Origin: Bacteroidia bacterium
GTDB taxonomy: Bacteria; Bacteroidota; Bacteroidia; Cytophagales; Flammeovirgaceae
DNA length: 64,000 nt
Direction of reading: 5' to 3'
Assembly: GCA_030425505.1 (NCBI GenBank)
Contig: JAUIAB010000013.1
Coordinates: forward strand, 1 to 64,000
Part shown: in pieces, positions 36,856 through 47,611 of the stretch
Layout of the letters: each line of letters opens with the position of its first letter
How positions within the stretch are numbered: position 1 is the first letter of the stretch
Notes under the pieces: model-generated
Told to the model about the DNA's origin: nothing
Seen by the model: only the letters and a program-made list of their open reading frames with translations
Databases searched by the model: none
Position numbers and translations under genes: made by a program

Positions 36856-37770
36856 ATGATGATTTATAGACAATTCTTATCTCTCAGTAAGATACTTATT
36901 TGTTATCTATTTCTTGTACCAATAGGTAAAGTTTTTGCCCAAGAGAATTTAGCCCATTATAAAAAGGTTGGAATCAAGAAGTTAAAGAAAAAAGTAAAAG
37001 TACTTAAACATGGAAGAGCGCATGAAAATGGAACTGGAAAATATCCTGCTTTAGATGTTTTAAGCACTCCTCCTGGAAAAATTGGGTTTTTATCCTTTTA
37101 TGTTTTTGACCCTAGCTCAAGAACATATCAGTTCTTCAAAGAAGATTCTTCTGGAAATCTCTTTAACCCAATTTCAGAGTCTCTTTATTTGCACTCATTA
37201 CATAGTATTAAAAAAAGCTTCTCTCAGGAAAACATGAAATTCCTTCTACCAAAAGACTATTTAGATACGGAAGGTAAAAAACAAGCATATAATGATTTTT
37301 ATAAAGAGCTTATTGGGGAAGATCACTATAAAAAAATCTATCATAACCTTAATAAAAAAGATCAAAGAACATGTACAGCAAAGGGGTTTACTCTTGTTCC
37401 TGCAAATATTGATTACCATAGTAAACTATTAAGTGATAAGCTTGCTTTATTACTTGAAAAGTTAGACCTAGATGCTGCGCTTATTGTTGCTCAAGAGTGT
37501 TTTACAGATCATCATTATACTGATATTGAGTATATTGAAGCTTTGATTTATGGGAAAAATCCTATATCTAAACAACCGTCTGTATCTAATGAGGATTACT
37601 ACCCTTCTATGCTTTTTGCAGGTGGGTTTATTGATTTTAAAAAATCTATTTTAATATCAGAGAATCATCATAATGAAATAGTTACCGTAAGTTCTGATGG
37701 CTATGGTATTATTCTTCAAGCCATTATTGAAAAAGCATTAGAGGATTTAAACGAAAATATTGGAATTTAA
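36856..37770 (+). CDS. Secreted protein of unknown function
   Basis: The family was not recognised. The 304-residue protein starts with a signal peptide (ILICYLFLVPIGKVFAQ, cleavage around residue 29). The mature part is basic at the start (KKVGIKKLKKKVKVLKHG), then mixed alpha/beta with LLSDKLALLLEKLDLDAALIVAQE and HHYTDIEYIEALIYGKNP. No sorting domain or lipobox is visible, so a periplasmic location is likely. Its end overlaps the convergent leucine-rich-repeat gene by four bases. Confidence 0.7.
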   Translation: MMIYRQFLSLSKILICYLFLVPIGKVFAQENLAHYKKVGIKKLKKKVKVLKHGRAHENGTGKYPALDVLSTPPGKIGFLSFYVFDPSSRTYQFFKEDSSGNLFNPISESLYLHSLHSIKKSFSQENMKFLLPKDYLDTEGKKQAYNDFYKELIGEDHYKKIYHNLNKKDQRTCTAKGFTLVPANIDYHSKLLSDKLALLLEKLDLDAALIVAQECFTDHHYTDIEYIEALIYGKNPISKQPSVSNEDYYPSMLFAGGFIDFKKSILISENHHNEIVTVSSDGYGIILQAIIEKALEDLNENIGI

Positions 37771-40454
37771 TAATGTAAAATCTCTACATCTTTTCTCTTT
37801 TGTCTGAACTTATCCACTCTTTTAGTAGAAACTCTGGTATTGTAACATTCAATTTTTTCAAGCATAGGAAGGTTTAAAAGAGGATCCAGCTTTTTTATAT
37901 TCGTGCTATACAATGATATTTTTTGCAGTGACTTAAAGTTTTCAACCATATCCAAATCGTCAACTTGTGTGCCTGAAATATTTAGGCTAATAAGTTTAGT
38001 TAGGTTACTTAAAGGCTCCAAGTTAGATACTGGTGTGTTTTCTATGTTTAAATCTTCCAGCTTTTTTAGCTGTGCAAGAGGGCTAAGGTTATAAACTGGA
38101 TTCTGAGAAATGTCAAGCGATCGCAGATTTTTCAATTGCTGAAGCGGTTCTAAGTTGCTAATACTTAGGTTTGAGGCAGTAAGTTTTTCTAACCCAAAAA
38201 GTTTAGTCAAGGGAAAAAGGTTTCTTACTGACTTATTATTAGATATTTCTATCTCTCTTACAGATAGTAGCTTATGAAGCCCTGCACTTGAATGTTCTTT
38301 ATGGGCGTATGTCTCAAAGATATTCTTCCAATCTTCAGACAAACTTTTCCACCATATCTCTAATTCCTTTGTTTTGTAGATTAATTGAGCATCAATTTTT
38401 TTGAAAAACTCTATTACTTGCTCATTCTCAAGTTTGCAGTTTTCTAAGTTTGCTTTTTTTAGGCTTTTAAGTCCATATAGTGGGTTGATATTATTTACAA
38501 GAGTATTATTACCACTCAAAGAGACTAATCCATTTAAATCTTTCAGTGGTGCGAGGTCTGCTACTTTTGTATTATCAAACTTAAGGTTTTGCAGTTTTTC
38601 AGCTTCTTTTAGAGGTTCTAAACTAAAGATTTCGGTTTTGCTAATGTCTAATTCCTCTAAATTTTTTATGCTTGACAGCGCATTTATATCTTTAATACTT
38701 GTAGAAGAGCAGTTTAAAACTTTGATGTATATAAGATTATTAAGAGGGGATAGATCTTCAATCTCTGTTTTTTCTATGTTCAATTTTCGAAGGTTATGAC
38801 ACTCTACTAATGGCTCTAGACTTTTAATCTCTTTACCCGAAAGATCTAATGATTTGATATTTACTATCAATTGTAAATCTTCATCACTAGAAATCGCTGT
38901 TTTAAGACCTTGTGCATTTAATAATGTTTCTTTCCAAACTGAGCTTAAGGATTTCCACCAACTTACTAGTGTTTTTGATTGATAAATCACTAATGTGTTT
39001 GTAGCTGAGTTCATAAACTCTAGTGCATCTCTTTTTGTAATAGACGTATTGTTACAATAAATTCTTTCTAAAGACGGTAATTCTTTAAATGCACTTAATG
39101 ACTGAATAGGCGTAGAATTACAAGAAAGAAATTGCAGTTTTCTTAAACCACTTATTGGCGAGAAGTCTTTAATAGATGTATTATCCAGGTATAAAGTCTC
39201 TAAATTATTAAGTGTTGCTATTTTTGAAATATCAATAATTGGAGTGGATATAAGGTTTAGATAGCTAAGGTTAGAGAGATTACTGATAGAATCTAAATTA
39301 GAAATTTGAGAGCGCTCTAAATCTAATTCTCTTAGTTGAGAAGAAGGGCTTAATGGCGATATGCTTTCAATGTTTGTGTTTTTCGCTATTAGTTGCTTTA
39401 GCGATTTGAGTCGTTCAAAAAAAGACAAGTCATTTAATTGCAGTCCATCTATGTTTAATTTTTCCAGGTTTATATAATACTTAATTGGATCTAAAGAGTT
39501 AATAGATGTATTAGATATATTCAGACTTTTGAGTTGCGTTAGACTGCGAAGTGGTAATACATTGTTTACATTTGTTTTTTCAAGAGAGAGTTCTTCCAGG
39601 TTTTCAAAAACACTTAGTGGCTGAACTTCATTTACCCATTCTTTTTCGCTAAGATCTAACTTTGAAGTGGTTGTTAATCGCTCCAAAGCATGATTGTACA
39701 AGCTTACTTTTTCACCTAGAAATGTAATATCAATTGAGTCATTTAGCTTTCTAAAATCTCTAAAGGAAAAGTCTAGAAGTACACTATCTTCTTTAGTAGC
39801 TACTTTTTCTATAAAAAAACTTTTCCACTGCAAGCTGAGATCTCTCCACCAGTATAATAGTTTGTTTTTTTTATCTGCTTGGGTAGAGTAGATACTTACA
39901 ACACTCAACTCTTGGTTTGCTTCATCTAAGTTAACTTCGACAAACCTTTTCTTGACATCATTAACCTCATTTCCTTCTAAATCAATCCCTTTTAAGGTTC
40001 TATTAAGTTCGGCCAAGAAATAAGGCTCCCCCTTTTCACTAATATTAAACTGTATGGTATCAATTGCAAACTCAAAAGAGACTTCTTTGAAAAAAAAGTC
40101 AATGTCTTTTAAGTATGCCTGGATGTTCTTATGTGTAATGCTTTTTCTATTATCATCTAGGTCATCTTCTATTTGGACTTTTTCATCTCGAAATGCTTTT
40201 AAATAACTCTCATGTATTATGACTTCTTTCTCTTTAGTTGTTATCTCGTTACTACCTAAAAGGTTGAATACATATTCTAAAAAGGAGACCATATATTCTA
40301 CTTCTTCCTGATACCTTTCTATGTCTATTGAAGAAGAATCCGTAGAAAAGTATATGTTACTTCCGCTACTATCCTCTTGGGCTTGTGATGCGCAAGTAAG
40401 TAGTAGTGAAAGGATCGATATGTAAAAAGATTTTACCATACTTAATGTAGTCAA
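37767..40454 (-). CDS. Secreted leucine-rich-repeat protein with three WW..LS..WK modules
   Basis: The 895-residue protein has a signal peptide (1-~25). A ~170-residue N-terminal region is followed by three blocks, each opening with a WWxxLSxxWK motif (about residues 201, 496 and 700). These lead into internalin-type 22-residue leucine-rich repeats such as LRSLDISQNPVYNLSPLAQL. More than 20 repeats are visible. Between block starts the sequence also carries an ELSLEK/KLNIEK pattern, suggesting internal duplication. No T9SS sorting domain is seen. Protein binding is the general role of LRR surfaces; the ligand is unknown. Confidence 0.85.
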   Translation of the reverse strand: MTTLSMVKSFYISILSLLLTCASQAQEDSSGSNIYFSTDSSSIDIERYQEEVEYMVSFLEYVFNLLGSNEITTKEKEVIIHESYLKAFRDEKVQIEDDLDDNRKSITHKNIQAYLKDIDFFFKEVSFEFAIDTIQFNISEKGEPYFLAELNRTLKGIDLEGNEVNDVKKRFVEVNLDEANQELSVVSIYSTQADKKNKLLYWWRDLSLQWKSFFIEKVATKEDSVLLDFSFRDFRKLNDSIDITFLGEKVSLYNHALERLTTTSKLDLSEKEWVNEVQPLSVFENLEELSLEKTNVNNVLPLRSLTQLKSLNISNTSINSLDPIKYYINLEKLNIDGLQLNDLSFFERLKSLKQLIAKNTNIESISPLSPSSQLRELDLERSQISNLDSISNLSNLSYLNLISTPIIDISKIATLNNLETLYLDNTSIKDFSPISGLRKLQFLSCNSTPIQSLSAFKELPSLERIYCNNTSITKRDALEFMNSATNTLVIYQSKTLVSWWKSLSSVWKETLLNAQGLKTAISSDEDLQLIVNIKSLDLSGKEIKSLEPLVECHNLRKLNIEKTEIEDLSPLNNLIYIKVLNCSSTSIKDINALSSIKNLEELDISKTEIFSLEPLKEAEKLQNLKFDNTKVADLAPLKDLNGLVSLSGNNTLVNNINPLYGLKSLKKANLENCKLENEQVIEFFKKIDAQLIYKTKELEIWWKSLSEDWKNIFETYAHKEHSSAGLHKLLSVREIEISNNKSVRNLFPLTKLFGLEKLTASNLSISNLEPLQQLKNLRSLDISQNPVYNLSPLAQLKKLEDLNIENTPVSNLEPLSNLTKLISLNISGTQVDDLDMVENFKSLQKISLYSTNIKKLDPLLNLPMLEKIECYNTRVSTKRVDKFRQKRKDVEILHY

Positions 40455-40631
40455 TCTGTAATTTTAGATACTCTAAAGTAAAGCATCTATAAATAATTTA
40501 CATAGAATCTGTAAGATAATACTACGAAGTATACTTGGTAAAATTGTGTGATTCTAAATGATAAAGAAACCCTTTTACAGACAGTTAATCTGTTTTACAG
40601 AACTTATTAGGCTTTGAATTATTAATTCAAC

Positions 40632-41348
40632 TTATTCAAAAACCCCTCTTAGTGCATTTTTTCTTTTTGTTTCATCAAATTTTTCGATAGCATAGCGAAG
40701 CATAGTCCTGGGTATTTCGGAATAGTTTTTTTTCAAGAAAGATAGTAATAATGTCTTATCTACCTTGCCTAATTCTCTTAGCATCCATCCTACTGCCTTG
40801 TGCATGAGATCATGTGTGTGGTTTAAAAGCATTTTGCTTAAAATCATTGTATCTTCTAATTGGCTTTGTTTAATAAATGCATAGGTAGCTATTATAGAAA
40901 TTCTTTGTTCCCACATGTTAGATGAATGCGCCAATTTATATAGGATGGATCTATCTTCTTTATCAAGCAGCCACCCTCCTACTATCTGTCTACTTGATGA
41001 GTCTACTAAATCCCAATTGTTTACATAATCTGTATTGGCTAAGTATAAATTATAGATTTCTTCTCTGGTTTTTACTTCTTTTTCTTTCTCAAACCAATAA
41101 ACTAATGCCATCAATGCAGTTAATCTGATTTCATGATAGGGGTTCGATATTAAAGTTTGATAATCTGTGAAATCAAGCTTTTTGTAAAACTTCTTTGCTA
41201 CCTGTCTTTGATCTGGGACTTTTATCCCTAAAAACTGATCTCCTTCTCCATAACCACCCTCAAATGCCTGAAAAAACTGGAATGAATGGGTTGCTTTTTT
41301 TTTATCTGCTTTTTCTTTTAGGGAATGAATAAATTCTTCTGAAAGCAT
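40632..41348 (-). CDS. AlkD-like DNA alkylation repair protein
   Basis: This HEAT-repeat protein (238 residues from the ATG at 41348) has the DNA-alkylation-repair pattern: EGDQFLGIKVPDQRQVAKKF, HEIRLTALMALVYWFEK, NNWDLVDSSSRQIVGGWL and DLMHKAVGWMLRELGK. AlkD removes bulky and positively charged alkyl bases, using a Trp and Asp like those in NNWDLVD. The frame opens at 41456 with a basic, unlikely extension; the later ATG gives the usual length. Confidence 0.88.
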   Translation of the reverse strand: MLSEEFIHSLKEKADKKKATHSFQFFQAFEGGYGEGDQFLGIKVPDQRQVAKKFYKKLDFTDYQTLISNPYHEIRLTALMALVYWFEKEKEVKTREEIYNLYLANTDYVNNWDLVDSSSRQIVGGWLLDKEDRSILYKLAHSSNMWEQRISIIATYAFIKQSQLEDTMILSKMLLNHTHDLMHKAVGWMLRELGKVDKTLLLSFLKKNYSEIPRTMLRYAIEKFDETKRKNALRGVFE

Positions 41349-41758
41349 GAGCAAGTTGTTGTTTCCCCTAAAAGTAGAAATTATTGAAGCTGTTTTTATA
41401 GAAACCTTAGCTTTTTTAGATTTTTTTCCCAAAATGGGAATATAATGGTATGACATGGAAATAAAAAAATACTATTACTACTTTTTTTTTGCTATTTGCT
41501 TTGTTATAAATTATAAACAAAGTGAAAACAAGCTATTTTCATGTAAGTTTATAAGAGGTTAGATACAAACTAGCTTTGTTTCATACACATCAAAAAAAAT
41601 ATGCTACTCTTTTTAGGCATAAAAACTCTCTATTAGTACAATAAAAAACTTCTATACTGATTGCTTACTTCTGTAAGCAAATAAAAAAATATTGACAAAG
41701 TATGATAAACAGTTTTGCATTGATTTTGAAAGCTATTAATCAATAAACTTAGTTACCT
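41349..41758. other. Divergent intergenic region with a perfect 8-bp hairpin
   Basis: About 410 bases separate the AlkD start from the secreted-protein gene. No open frame of interest was found. Bases 41661-41680 form a perfect hairpin (TTGCTTAC/GTAAGCAA, loop TTCT) lying ~80 bases before the downstream ATG. It has no following T-run, so it is not an obvious terminator. The plus-strand CAGTTTTG near 41709-41716 is a seven-of-eight -7 match. Confidence 0.5.
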
Positions 41759-42964
41759 ATGAACGCTAGATTTTTTAAAATAACTGTTATAGTATTTTTA
41801 ACAACTGCTTGCAATATTTCAAATGCGCAAGATTGGGATCTTGAATGGGACATTAGCAAAGGTGACTGGAATTCCCAAGGTAGTGATTATACTTTAATTT
41901 TCTCAGGGCACTCATCTGATTCTGAGAAGCATATTATCGCTACAGGTGGAGGAACATTTAGAGCATTAGAAGTAGCTGACGGATCTGTACCTTTCACAAG
42001 TATGGATGATTTCGAGATAGAAGCGTATATAGATGTTAATGGTATTTATGGAAGAACTGCTACTGGTATAGAGGCTGGTTTTTCTATAGGTGATGGAAGT
42101 AAAAGAGTAAGAATTGGTATAGCAAATGATGCTAGTTCTGTAGTTGAAGCTTTTACTTCTACGACAATTGGAATCCTACCTGGAGGTTTTGATCTCAGCA
42201 TTCCTCATTACTGGGGTGCTACAAGAGAAGGCGACTCTTTAAGCATCTGGCTTGACGATACTAAAATTGGCACTTTCGATTGGAGTGATGCACCAAGCCA
42301 CTCGTCAACAAGAGTACGATTTGGACAGCTATATGCTACTTCAGCCAATGCAGGCAACAGCATTCATATTTATAGTGTTAACATGAGTCTCGGAGTTCAA
42401 TCTGATCCTCCTTCAACAAGACATGCCTCTGTTTTACCTGTAGAATTCATAAAATTTGATATTAAAGAAGAAAATAATGCTGCTACTTTAAATTGGTCTA
42501 CTGCTCAGGAAGTTAATAATATGGGCTTTGAAGTTTATAAAAGTAATGACGCTGTAAAATGGGATAAAATTGGTTTTGTTAATGGTCATGAAAATTCGAA
42601 TTCGATTAAGAAATATTCTTTTGCAGACAGTAATTCAAAAAGTGGTGTTTCCTACTATAAGTTGAAGCAAATTGATTTTGACGGGCAATATGAGTTCTCA
42701 AAGGTAATTTCAATCAATAAAATACCCTCTATCGCTAATTCTCTAGAAATATACCCAAACCCTACTACTGACTATGTTAAAATAAATTTAGGAGGCGGCA
42801 ATTCTTTTACAGCATATTTGTACGATAGTTTTGGAAGATTATATCTTAAAAAAGATATTGTAAGTGATAATATGTTAGACCTCTCTAATATCAAAAAAGG
42901 AAATTACATTCTTAAAGTAGCAACGGGAAATAAGATATTAAGTAAAAAAATAGTTGTTTTGTAA
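41759..42964 (+). CDS. T9SS cargo protein with LamG-like N-terminal domain
   Basis: The 401-residue protein has a signal peptide (1-~24, cleavage near NISNAQ). A beta-rich LamG/concanavalin-like domain (~25-215) begins DWDLEWDISKGDW. An FN3-like region (~225-320, TLNWSTAQEVNNMGFEVYKS, a stretch common in T9SS cargo) is followed by a type A sorting domain from ~325 (IYPNPTTDYVKINL) to KKIVVL. It is exported and surface-attached by T9SS (known for the domain); the ligand is unknown. Confidence 0.87.
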   Translation: MNARFFKITVIVFLTTACNISNAQDWDLEWDISKGDWNSQGSDYTLIFSGHSSDSEKHIIATGGGTFRALEVADGSVPFTSMDDFEIEAYIDVNGIYGRTATGIEAGFSIGDGSKRVRIGIANDASSVVEAFTSTTIGILPGGFDLSIPHYWGATREGDSLSIWLDDTKIGTFDWSDAPSHSSTRVRFGQLYATSANAGNSIHIYSVNMSLGVQSDPPSTRHASVLPVEFIKFDIKEENNAATLNWSTAQEVNNMGFEVYKSNDAVKWDKIGFVNGHENSNSIKKYSFADSNSKSGVSYYKLKQIDFDGQYEFSKVISINKIPSIANSLEIYPNPTTDYVKINLGGGNSFTAYLYDSFGRLYLKKDIVSDNMLDLSNIKKGNYILKVATGNKILSKKIVVL

Positions 42965-42998
42965 GCCATCGCTACCAGGAAAAATGTTGAATATAAAA

Positions 42999-45900
42999 TC
43001 ACTTTTTAACCATCTTCTTTGTAAACTTAGAATTACCATCAGTAACAGATACTAAATACATTCCTGGAGCTATATCTTTGTTCAAGTTAATTTCTGCTAC
43101 TTTATTATCGTTTTTTATAGCATTACTATAAATTAAAGATCCAGATAAATTTCTAATTTCTAATTTCAAGTCAAAGGAATTTGTAAACTCAGAAAGATCA
43201 ACTATAACCTTGCTTCCATTAAACGGGTTTGGATAAATATTAAATGTATTTTTTTCTAGCGAAGTATCTTCTCTAAAAATTATATCTAAGCTTGGAGGAA
43301 GCCGAAATTCTAGAGTTGCTTCTACTCTTTCAGTTTGCATTGTAGAGCCATGAAAAGGTTTGATTTGTAAATAGTATGATATTTCCGTTCCAACAGGATT
43401 ATTAAGTAGCTCCTGAAATGAAATTTCATCCATTATATCCCCATCTAACACCAGAAAATTGTTCCCTACAAATTGAATGCTATTATTGCCTTCTTGCCAA
43501 AGATCAGCTTCTGCAATTATATTTATACCAATGCCTCTAACATGCCTAACCAGCTTTATATTTTCAATACCATAGGGATCTATTTGCCAAGAAATGTTTA
43601 CATTATCTTCATCAGCTATTGCTGTAAAGTTTTGAACTGTTCTGCTAAACTCAGACAGTTGACGTAAACAAGCATTACTTAGAGCTTCTCCCCATCTATT
43701 TCTGGCTTCTAGTTTGTATTGATAATAAACTCCATTGTAAGGTAAGTTATCGTAATAAGTGAAAGCATTTCCATCTAGTACTGCAACTTCCTCAAAACCA
43801 GAGTCATGAAAATAGTTTGCAGAACCTCCACCAAAAGTAAAACGTCTGTATAAAACCAGCTCATCTGCTCTACTATATCTCGGGTTGTCCACATAGTCAG
43901 GCTCCCAATTTAGAATAGCACCTTGATCTGTTATTGCTAAAATTCTTAAGCCCACCGGTGTTTTGATGCCTCTACCTATAAGTATTTCGTTGGACTCGCT
44001 ATAAAGGGATTCCCTCCTACCCGCCTGCAATATTTTTAACCTATACTTGTAAAGACCATCACTTATACGATGTTCATCAGTATAGCTAGTAATACCATAG
44101 TCGATTATATCTAATTGAGTATAGTCTAACCCATTTTTTGAGCGTTCTATCAATATTTGTTTAGGCCTGTTTATTTCATTAGCTATAATTAACTCCCAAG
44201 TTAATTGTATTTTTTTACTACCAATGCCCTCAGCTATTACTTCTCTTGGTGCACCATATCTCCAGTCATTCTCTATCTCTCCATGAACTCTAAACCAAAG
44301 TTTTCTATTCGTATGTTGAGTCCTATCAATATTTAAACTACTATCTACCCTTCTTTCAATAGCATTACCATTTTCAGACGCTCCTCTCCATAGCCATGGG
44401 TATACATTTTCCAAAGGCATAAATACTGGCATTACACAAAGCCAATACTTGCCTTCTGGTAATCTTACTGGATCTCTAAAGTTAAATTTAAAACTATATC
44501 TATTCGTTACTTCATCTGATAGTATTTGTAACCTATCATCATTTAAGCTATACTCTCTACTTAATATAATTTCTCTACTTTCTCCTTCCCCCCTTTTTAA
44601 AATAAGTTTTACTGCTAGTGGATCATGGTATTGCTCAAAAGGCTGCCTTAATTTTCCTTCTACATGGAATCCATCTACTCGCCAAGTACTACCTTCAGCA
44701 ATATCAAAATCATCCCACATTTCTATTCTGGTAGTATTCTCATTTACAACTGGAGATTTGGTAAAACTGGCAAAATTACCATCTTCCGCCAAGCTCTGAT
44801 TAAAAACTATCCTTTCTGCAGCACTTTCTACTTCTACTCTTAACTTTCCCTTAGAGCGTATTCTTCCATTACTAGATTCTATGGTTAAAAAGGTAATACC
44901 ACTAGATTCAGCCTCAATCCTTAGTGTCTCTTCTTCAATAGAGTGAGAGATTACTCCTTCATCAGATGTTTCAGTAATTATATATTCTAAATCCTCATTT
45001 TCTTCAATTTCAAAGTCAAATCCAGTAAGATCAATTACCTTCTCTTCTTCTTCTAATGTCATACTAACTGTTCCCAGATCTTTTATAAAAGGTTCATCAG
45101 AAAAAGTAAATAGACCTTTTCCATACGTGGCCACTGCAACCATTCCATCACTAGCTCTACACTGCACCATAGAAACACGACTAATACCAATACTCTCTAG
45201 CGCCTCTCTTTCCCATTTTATATTACTTGTTTTAACTTTTGCTCCTACAATTAAAGGAATGCTTTTAGTAGAAAGTAACCCCATACTTGTTCCAAGAAAC
45301 ACTTTGTAATAATCCGGTCTATTATCAAGACGTCGGACTGCCACAGAAACTACTGTGGGCGCATTTCTTCCAGATAAATTACCATCAACATTCATCCAAT
45401 TATTTCCTGCATCTTTTGAATAAAATATACTTGGGGTATTAAAACCATAAAAAACGACAAATACTCTTCTCCCGTCTAGTGGATCCGTTGCTATACAATT
45501 AATCTTATTATCATTATTAATAAAATCCTCTCTTTCTTCCATCTGTTCTTCGTCCATATTCTCCATCTGAAGGAAACTATCTCTTGTAATTTCCGTAATT
45601 CGGGGGTTTGGACTATCAGCATTATCTACTCTATATAAGTGCCCCAGCTTTGTTGCTACATATAATATGTTAGCTGGCTGATTACTAACTGTCAATGTAG
45701 AAAGCTGATCTTCTTCTTCCAATGGGAAATTTATTCTAAGATCTGATCTAAAGTTTTCATTAAAATTCCTATACCGTTTAATAAACTCACTTTCATGAAT
45801 TACATAGGCAAGTCCATCTTGATTAGGGTCTAATACGAAAAAAGGTCTTCCTGACCAATTAGTTTCTGACCATATTTCATCTCTTTGCCGTCGAAATGTC

Positions 45901-47501
45901 CTATTCCCATAATCGAGGCTAATCCTTGGTATGTTTCCGTATTGGTTTGTAGTATATAAAAATCTGCCATCATTAGAGAATTGACAATACATTCCATCAT
46001 TCCTTGTTGGCATTACATACTCATCATCATACTCTTTCTCAAATGAAAGTCTGGATCCCTGATCTTGAAAGCCAGCAGCAATTGCAGTCCTATTACCTCT
46101 AGGAGGTATTGCAACACTATATGCCTGGGTAGTAACATAGTCCGTATTCAAATCTTCCCATGGAACATTTATTTCTCTTATAAAATTTACAGGAACTTGC
46201 ACCATGCCATTACTAGTTGCATACAAGCCTCCATCATTAGCTACTAGCATTTTATTACTATTAGAAGGGTAAAATAAGATCTTTTGTTGATCATTATGCA
46301 ATCCAACATTTCCTCCTCTAAATTTTATCACATTGTTTGGTGTTCTAAATCCATCCGTTGATCTTACTAACCCTACACTCCCAATAAAAACCATTTCTGG
46401 ATCTCCAGGGTGAACTGCTATGCACTGGTTGTAGTCAGTTTGTCCCAAATAATCTAAGTCAAGCCCTAAGTTTTCTGTTCTATCTTCCCAAGTAACTCTT
46501 GTTCTTTCATTTTCTAAATTTATAGTGCAATAAAATAACCTATATTCATGAGGGTAATCTTCTGTTTCCTGACCAGTTGAAAAAAAGTAAATACTTCTAC
46601 TTCTATTCTCATTCAAGCTTTGAGATACAGCAACCTCTATTCTTTCGCTCTCAGGCAAACGCAAATCATTAATTCTCAATGTAATATCTTCCCATACACC
46701 GTTAGTTCTTCTCAATAAAAACCTATCACTTCTCTCTTTGATTGGCACAGCAGCTACTATCTCTCCTGTGGTAAAAACATCTAAACCTACATTGCTACAA
46801 TTCCAACTATCAGCTAATGGAGGTATGGAGCTAATAAATACATCTCCTCCCCTTAAGCCAACTTCCACAACATTACTACCTCCAGCAACAATCAACTTTC
46901 CATCAATGGGAGCAACGACAATTTTATGAACTGATCTCATTTTTTGATCATCCCCTAAGTCTGAATACTTTAAAAATGGCTCCCAACTTAATCCAGAGTT
47001 AGACGATCGGTAAATCAGATTTTTTACTTTATGTTTTGATAGTTTATAACCCTTGGTACTAATACTATAATACCAAATGTGTTGAAAACCTTCTCTTGGA
47101 TCTTGCACTATGTTGCCTATACCATAGATGTTATTTTCTGGAGTGTTTATTCTTTCCCAACTCTGACCTCCATCTCTAGTTCTCCATAAATCACCTGTCT
47201 GACCTCCAGCTATAATGTGATTATCATCCCTTACGTCAATAGCAACAGCTTCCGTTCTTCCTCCTACATTGAATGGTCCTCTAGATGTAACTTTAGGCTT
47301 TGCCTCAAATAGTTCGTTGTTAGGAGCTAAATTATAATTTGCTACAGGGAGTTGAGACATAAAGTTTAGCTGCTCAGAGTGAAAGTTAGTATCGCTTGAT
47401 AAAGCGTAAAAAGCCTCACTTTTACCTTCCTGTTTCAACTCATTCTGAAATCCATCAATAATAAACATTGACATGATTAACAGCATGTTAATTATTTTCA
47501 T
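42999..47501 (-). CDS. Very large T9SS cargo protein with VPS10/BNR-like propeller and fibronectin repeats
   Basis: The 1,500-residue protein begins with a signal peptide. The first ~800 residues are a WD40/BNR/VPS10-type propeller with sialidase-like turns (RTRDGGQSWERI, RSSNSGLSWEPFL, SKDAGNNWMNV). Beta-sandwich and fibronectin-type repeats follow (~1,090-1,400: IQLTWELIIANE, ILNWEPDYVD, NVNISWQIDPY). A T9SS type A sorting domain ends it (NIYPNPFNGSKVIVDL to KKMVKK). Whether it is an enzyme or an adhesin is not visible. It converges with the 401-residue cargo gene. Confidence 0.85.
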   Translation of the reverse strand: MKIINMLLIMSMFIIDGFQNELKQEGKSEAFYALSSDTNFHSEQLNFMSQLPVANYNLAPNNELFEAKPKVTSRGPFNVGGRTEAVAIDVRDDNHIIAGGQTGDLWRTRDGGQSWERINTPENNIYGIGNIVQDPREGFQHIWYYSISTKGYKLSKHKVKNLIYRSSNSGLSWEPFLKYSDLGDDQKMRSVHKIVVAPIDGKLIVAGGSNVVEVGLRGGDVFISSIPPLADSWNCSNVGLDVFTTGEIVAAVPIKERSDRFLLRRTNGVWEDITLRINDLRLPESERIEVAVSQSLNENRSRSIYFFSTGQETEDYPHEYRLFYCTINLENERTRVTWEDRTENLGLDLDYLGQTDYNQCIAVHPGDPEMVFIGSVGLVRSTDGFRTPNNVIKFRGGNVGLHNDQQKILFYPSNSNKMLVANDGGLYATSNGMVQVPVNFIREINVPWEDLNTDYVTTQAYSVAIPPRGNRTAIAAGFQDQGSRLSFEKEYDDEYVMPTRNDGMYCQFSNDGRFLYTTNQYGNIPRISLDYGNRTFRRQRDEIWSETNWSGRPFFVLDPNQDGLAYVIHESEFIKRYRNFNENFRSDLRINFPLEEEDQLSTLTVSNQPANILYVATKLGHLYRVDNADSPNPRITEITRDSFLQMENMDEEQMEEREDFINNDNKINCIATDPLDGRRVFVVFYGFNTPSIFYSKDAGNNWMNVDGNLSGRNAPTVVSVAVRRLDNRPDYYKVFLGTSMGLLSTKSIPLIVGAKVKTSNIKWEREALESIGISRVSMVQCRASDGMVAVATYGKGLFTFSDEPFIKDLGTVSMTLEEEEKVIDLTGFDFEIEENEDLEYIITETSDEGVISHSIEEETLRIEAESSGITFLTIESSNGRIRSKGKLRVEVESAAERIVFNQSLAEDGNFASFTKSPVVNENTTRIEMWDDFDIAEGSTWRVDGFHVEGKLRQPFEQYHDPLAVKLILKRGEGESREIILSREYSLNDDRLQILSDEVTNRYSFKFNFRDPVRLPEGKYWLCVMPVFMPLENVYPWLWRGASENGNAIERRVDSSLNIDRTQHTNRKLWFRVHGEIENDWRYGAPREVIAEGIGSKKIQLTWELIIANEINRPKQILIERSKNGLDYTQLDIIDYGITSYTDEHRISDGLYKYRLKILQAGRRESLYSESNEILIGRGIKTPVGLRILAITDQGAILNWEPDYVDNPRYSRADELVLYRRFTFGGGSANYFHDSGFEEVAVLDGNAFTYYDNLPYNGVYYQYKLEARNRWGEALSNACLRQLSEFSRTVQNFTAIADEDNVNISWQIDPYGIENIKLVRHVRGIGINIIAEADLWQEGNNSIQFVGNNFLVLDGDIMDEISFQELLNNPVGTEISYYLQIKPFHGSTMQTERVEATLEFRLPPSLDIIFREDTSLEKNTFNIYPNPFNGSKVIVDLSEFTNSFDLKLEIRNLSGSLIYSNAIKNDNKVAEINLNKDIAPGMYLVSVTDGNSKFTKKMVKK

Positions 47502-47603
47502 AGCTTATGAAAAAATATTTTATGTAATTTTAAATGTATGCTATAAAACTCAGACTTTCAAAGAGATAATATCTATATTACACTTTGTTTTATTAGATAG
47601 TGT

Positions 47604-47611
47604 TATCTTTG
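47604..47611 (+). promoter_or_regulatory. Candidate -7 element (TATCTTTG) before the polyferredoxin gene
   Basis: An exact TAnnTTTG match lies 135 bases before the start at 47747. A TTTG occurs 16 bases upstream, closer than the usual 19-21. Tentative. Confidence 0.35.

Noticed and set aside
41661-41680. Perfect hairpin before the 401-residue cargo gene as a terminator
   Set aside because: Neither strand has a T-run after it, so it was recorded only as a hairpin.
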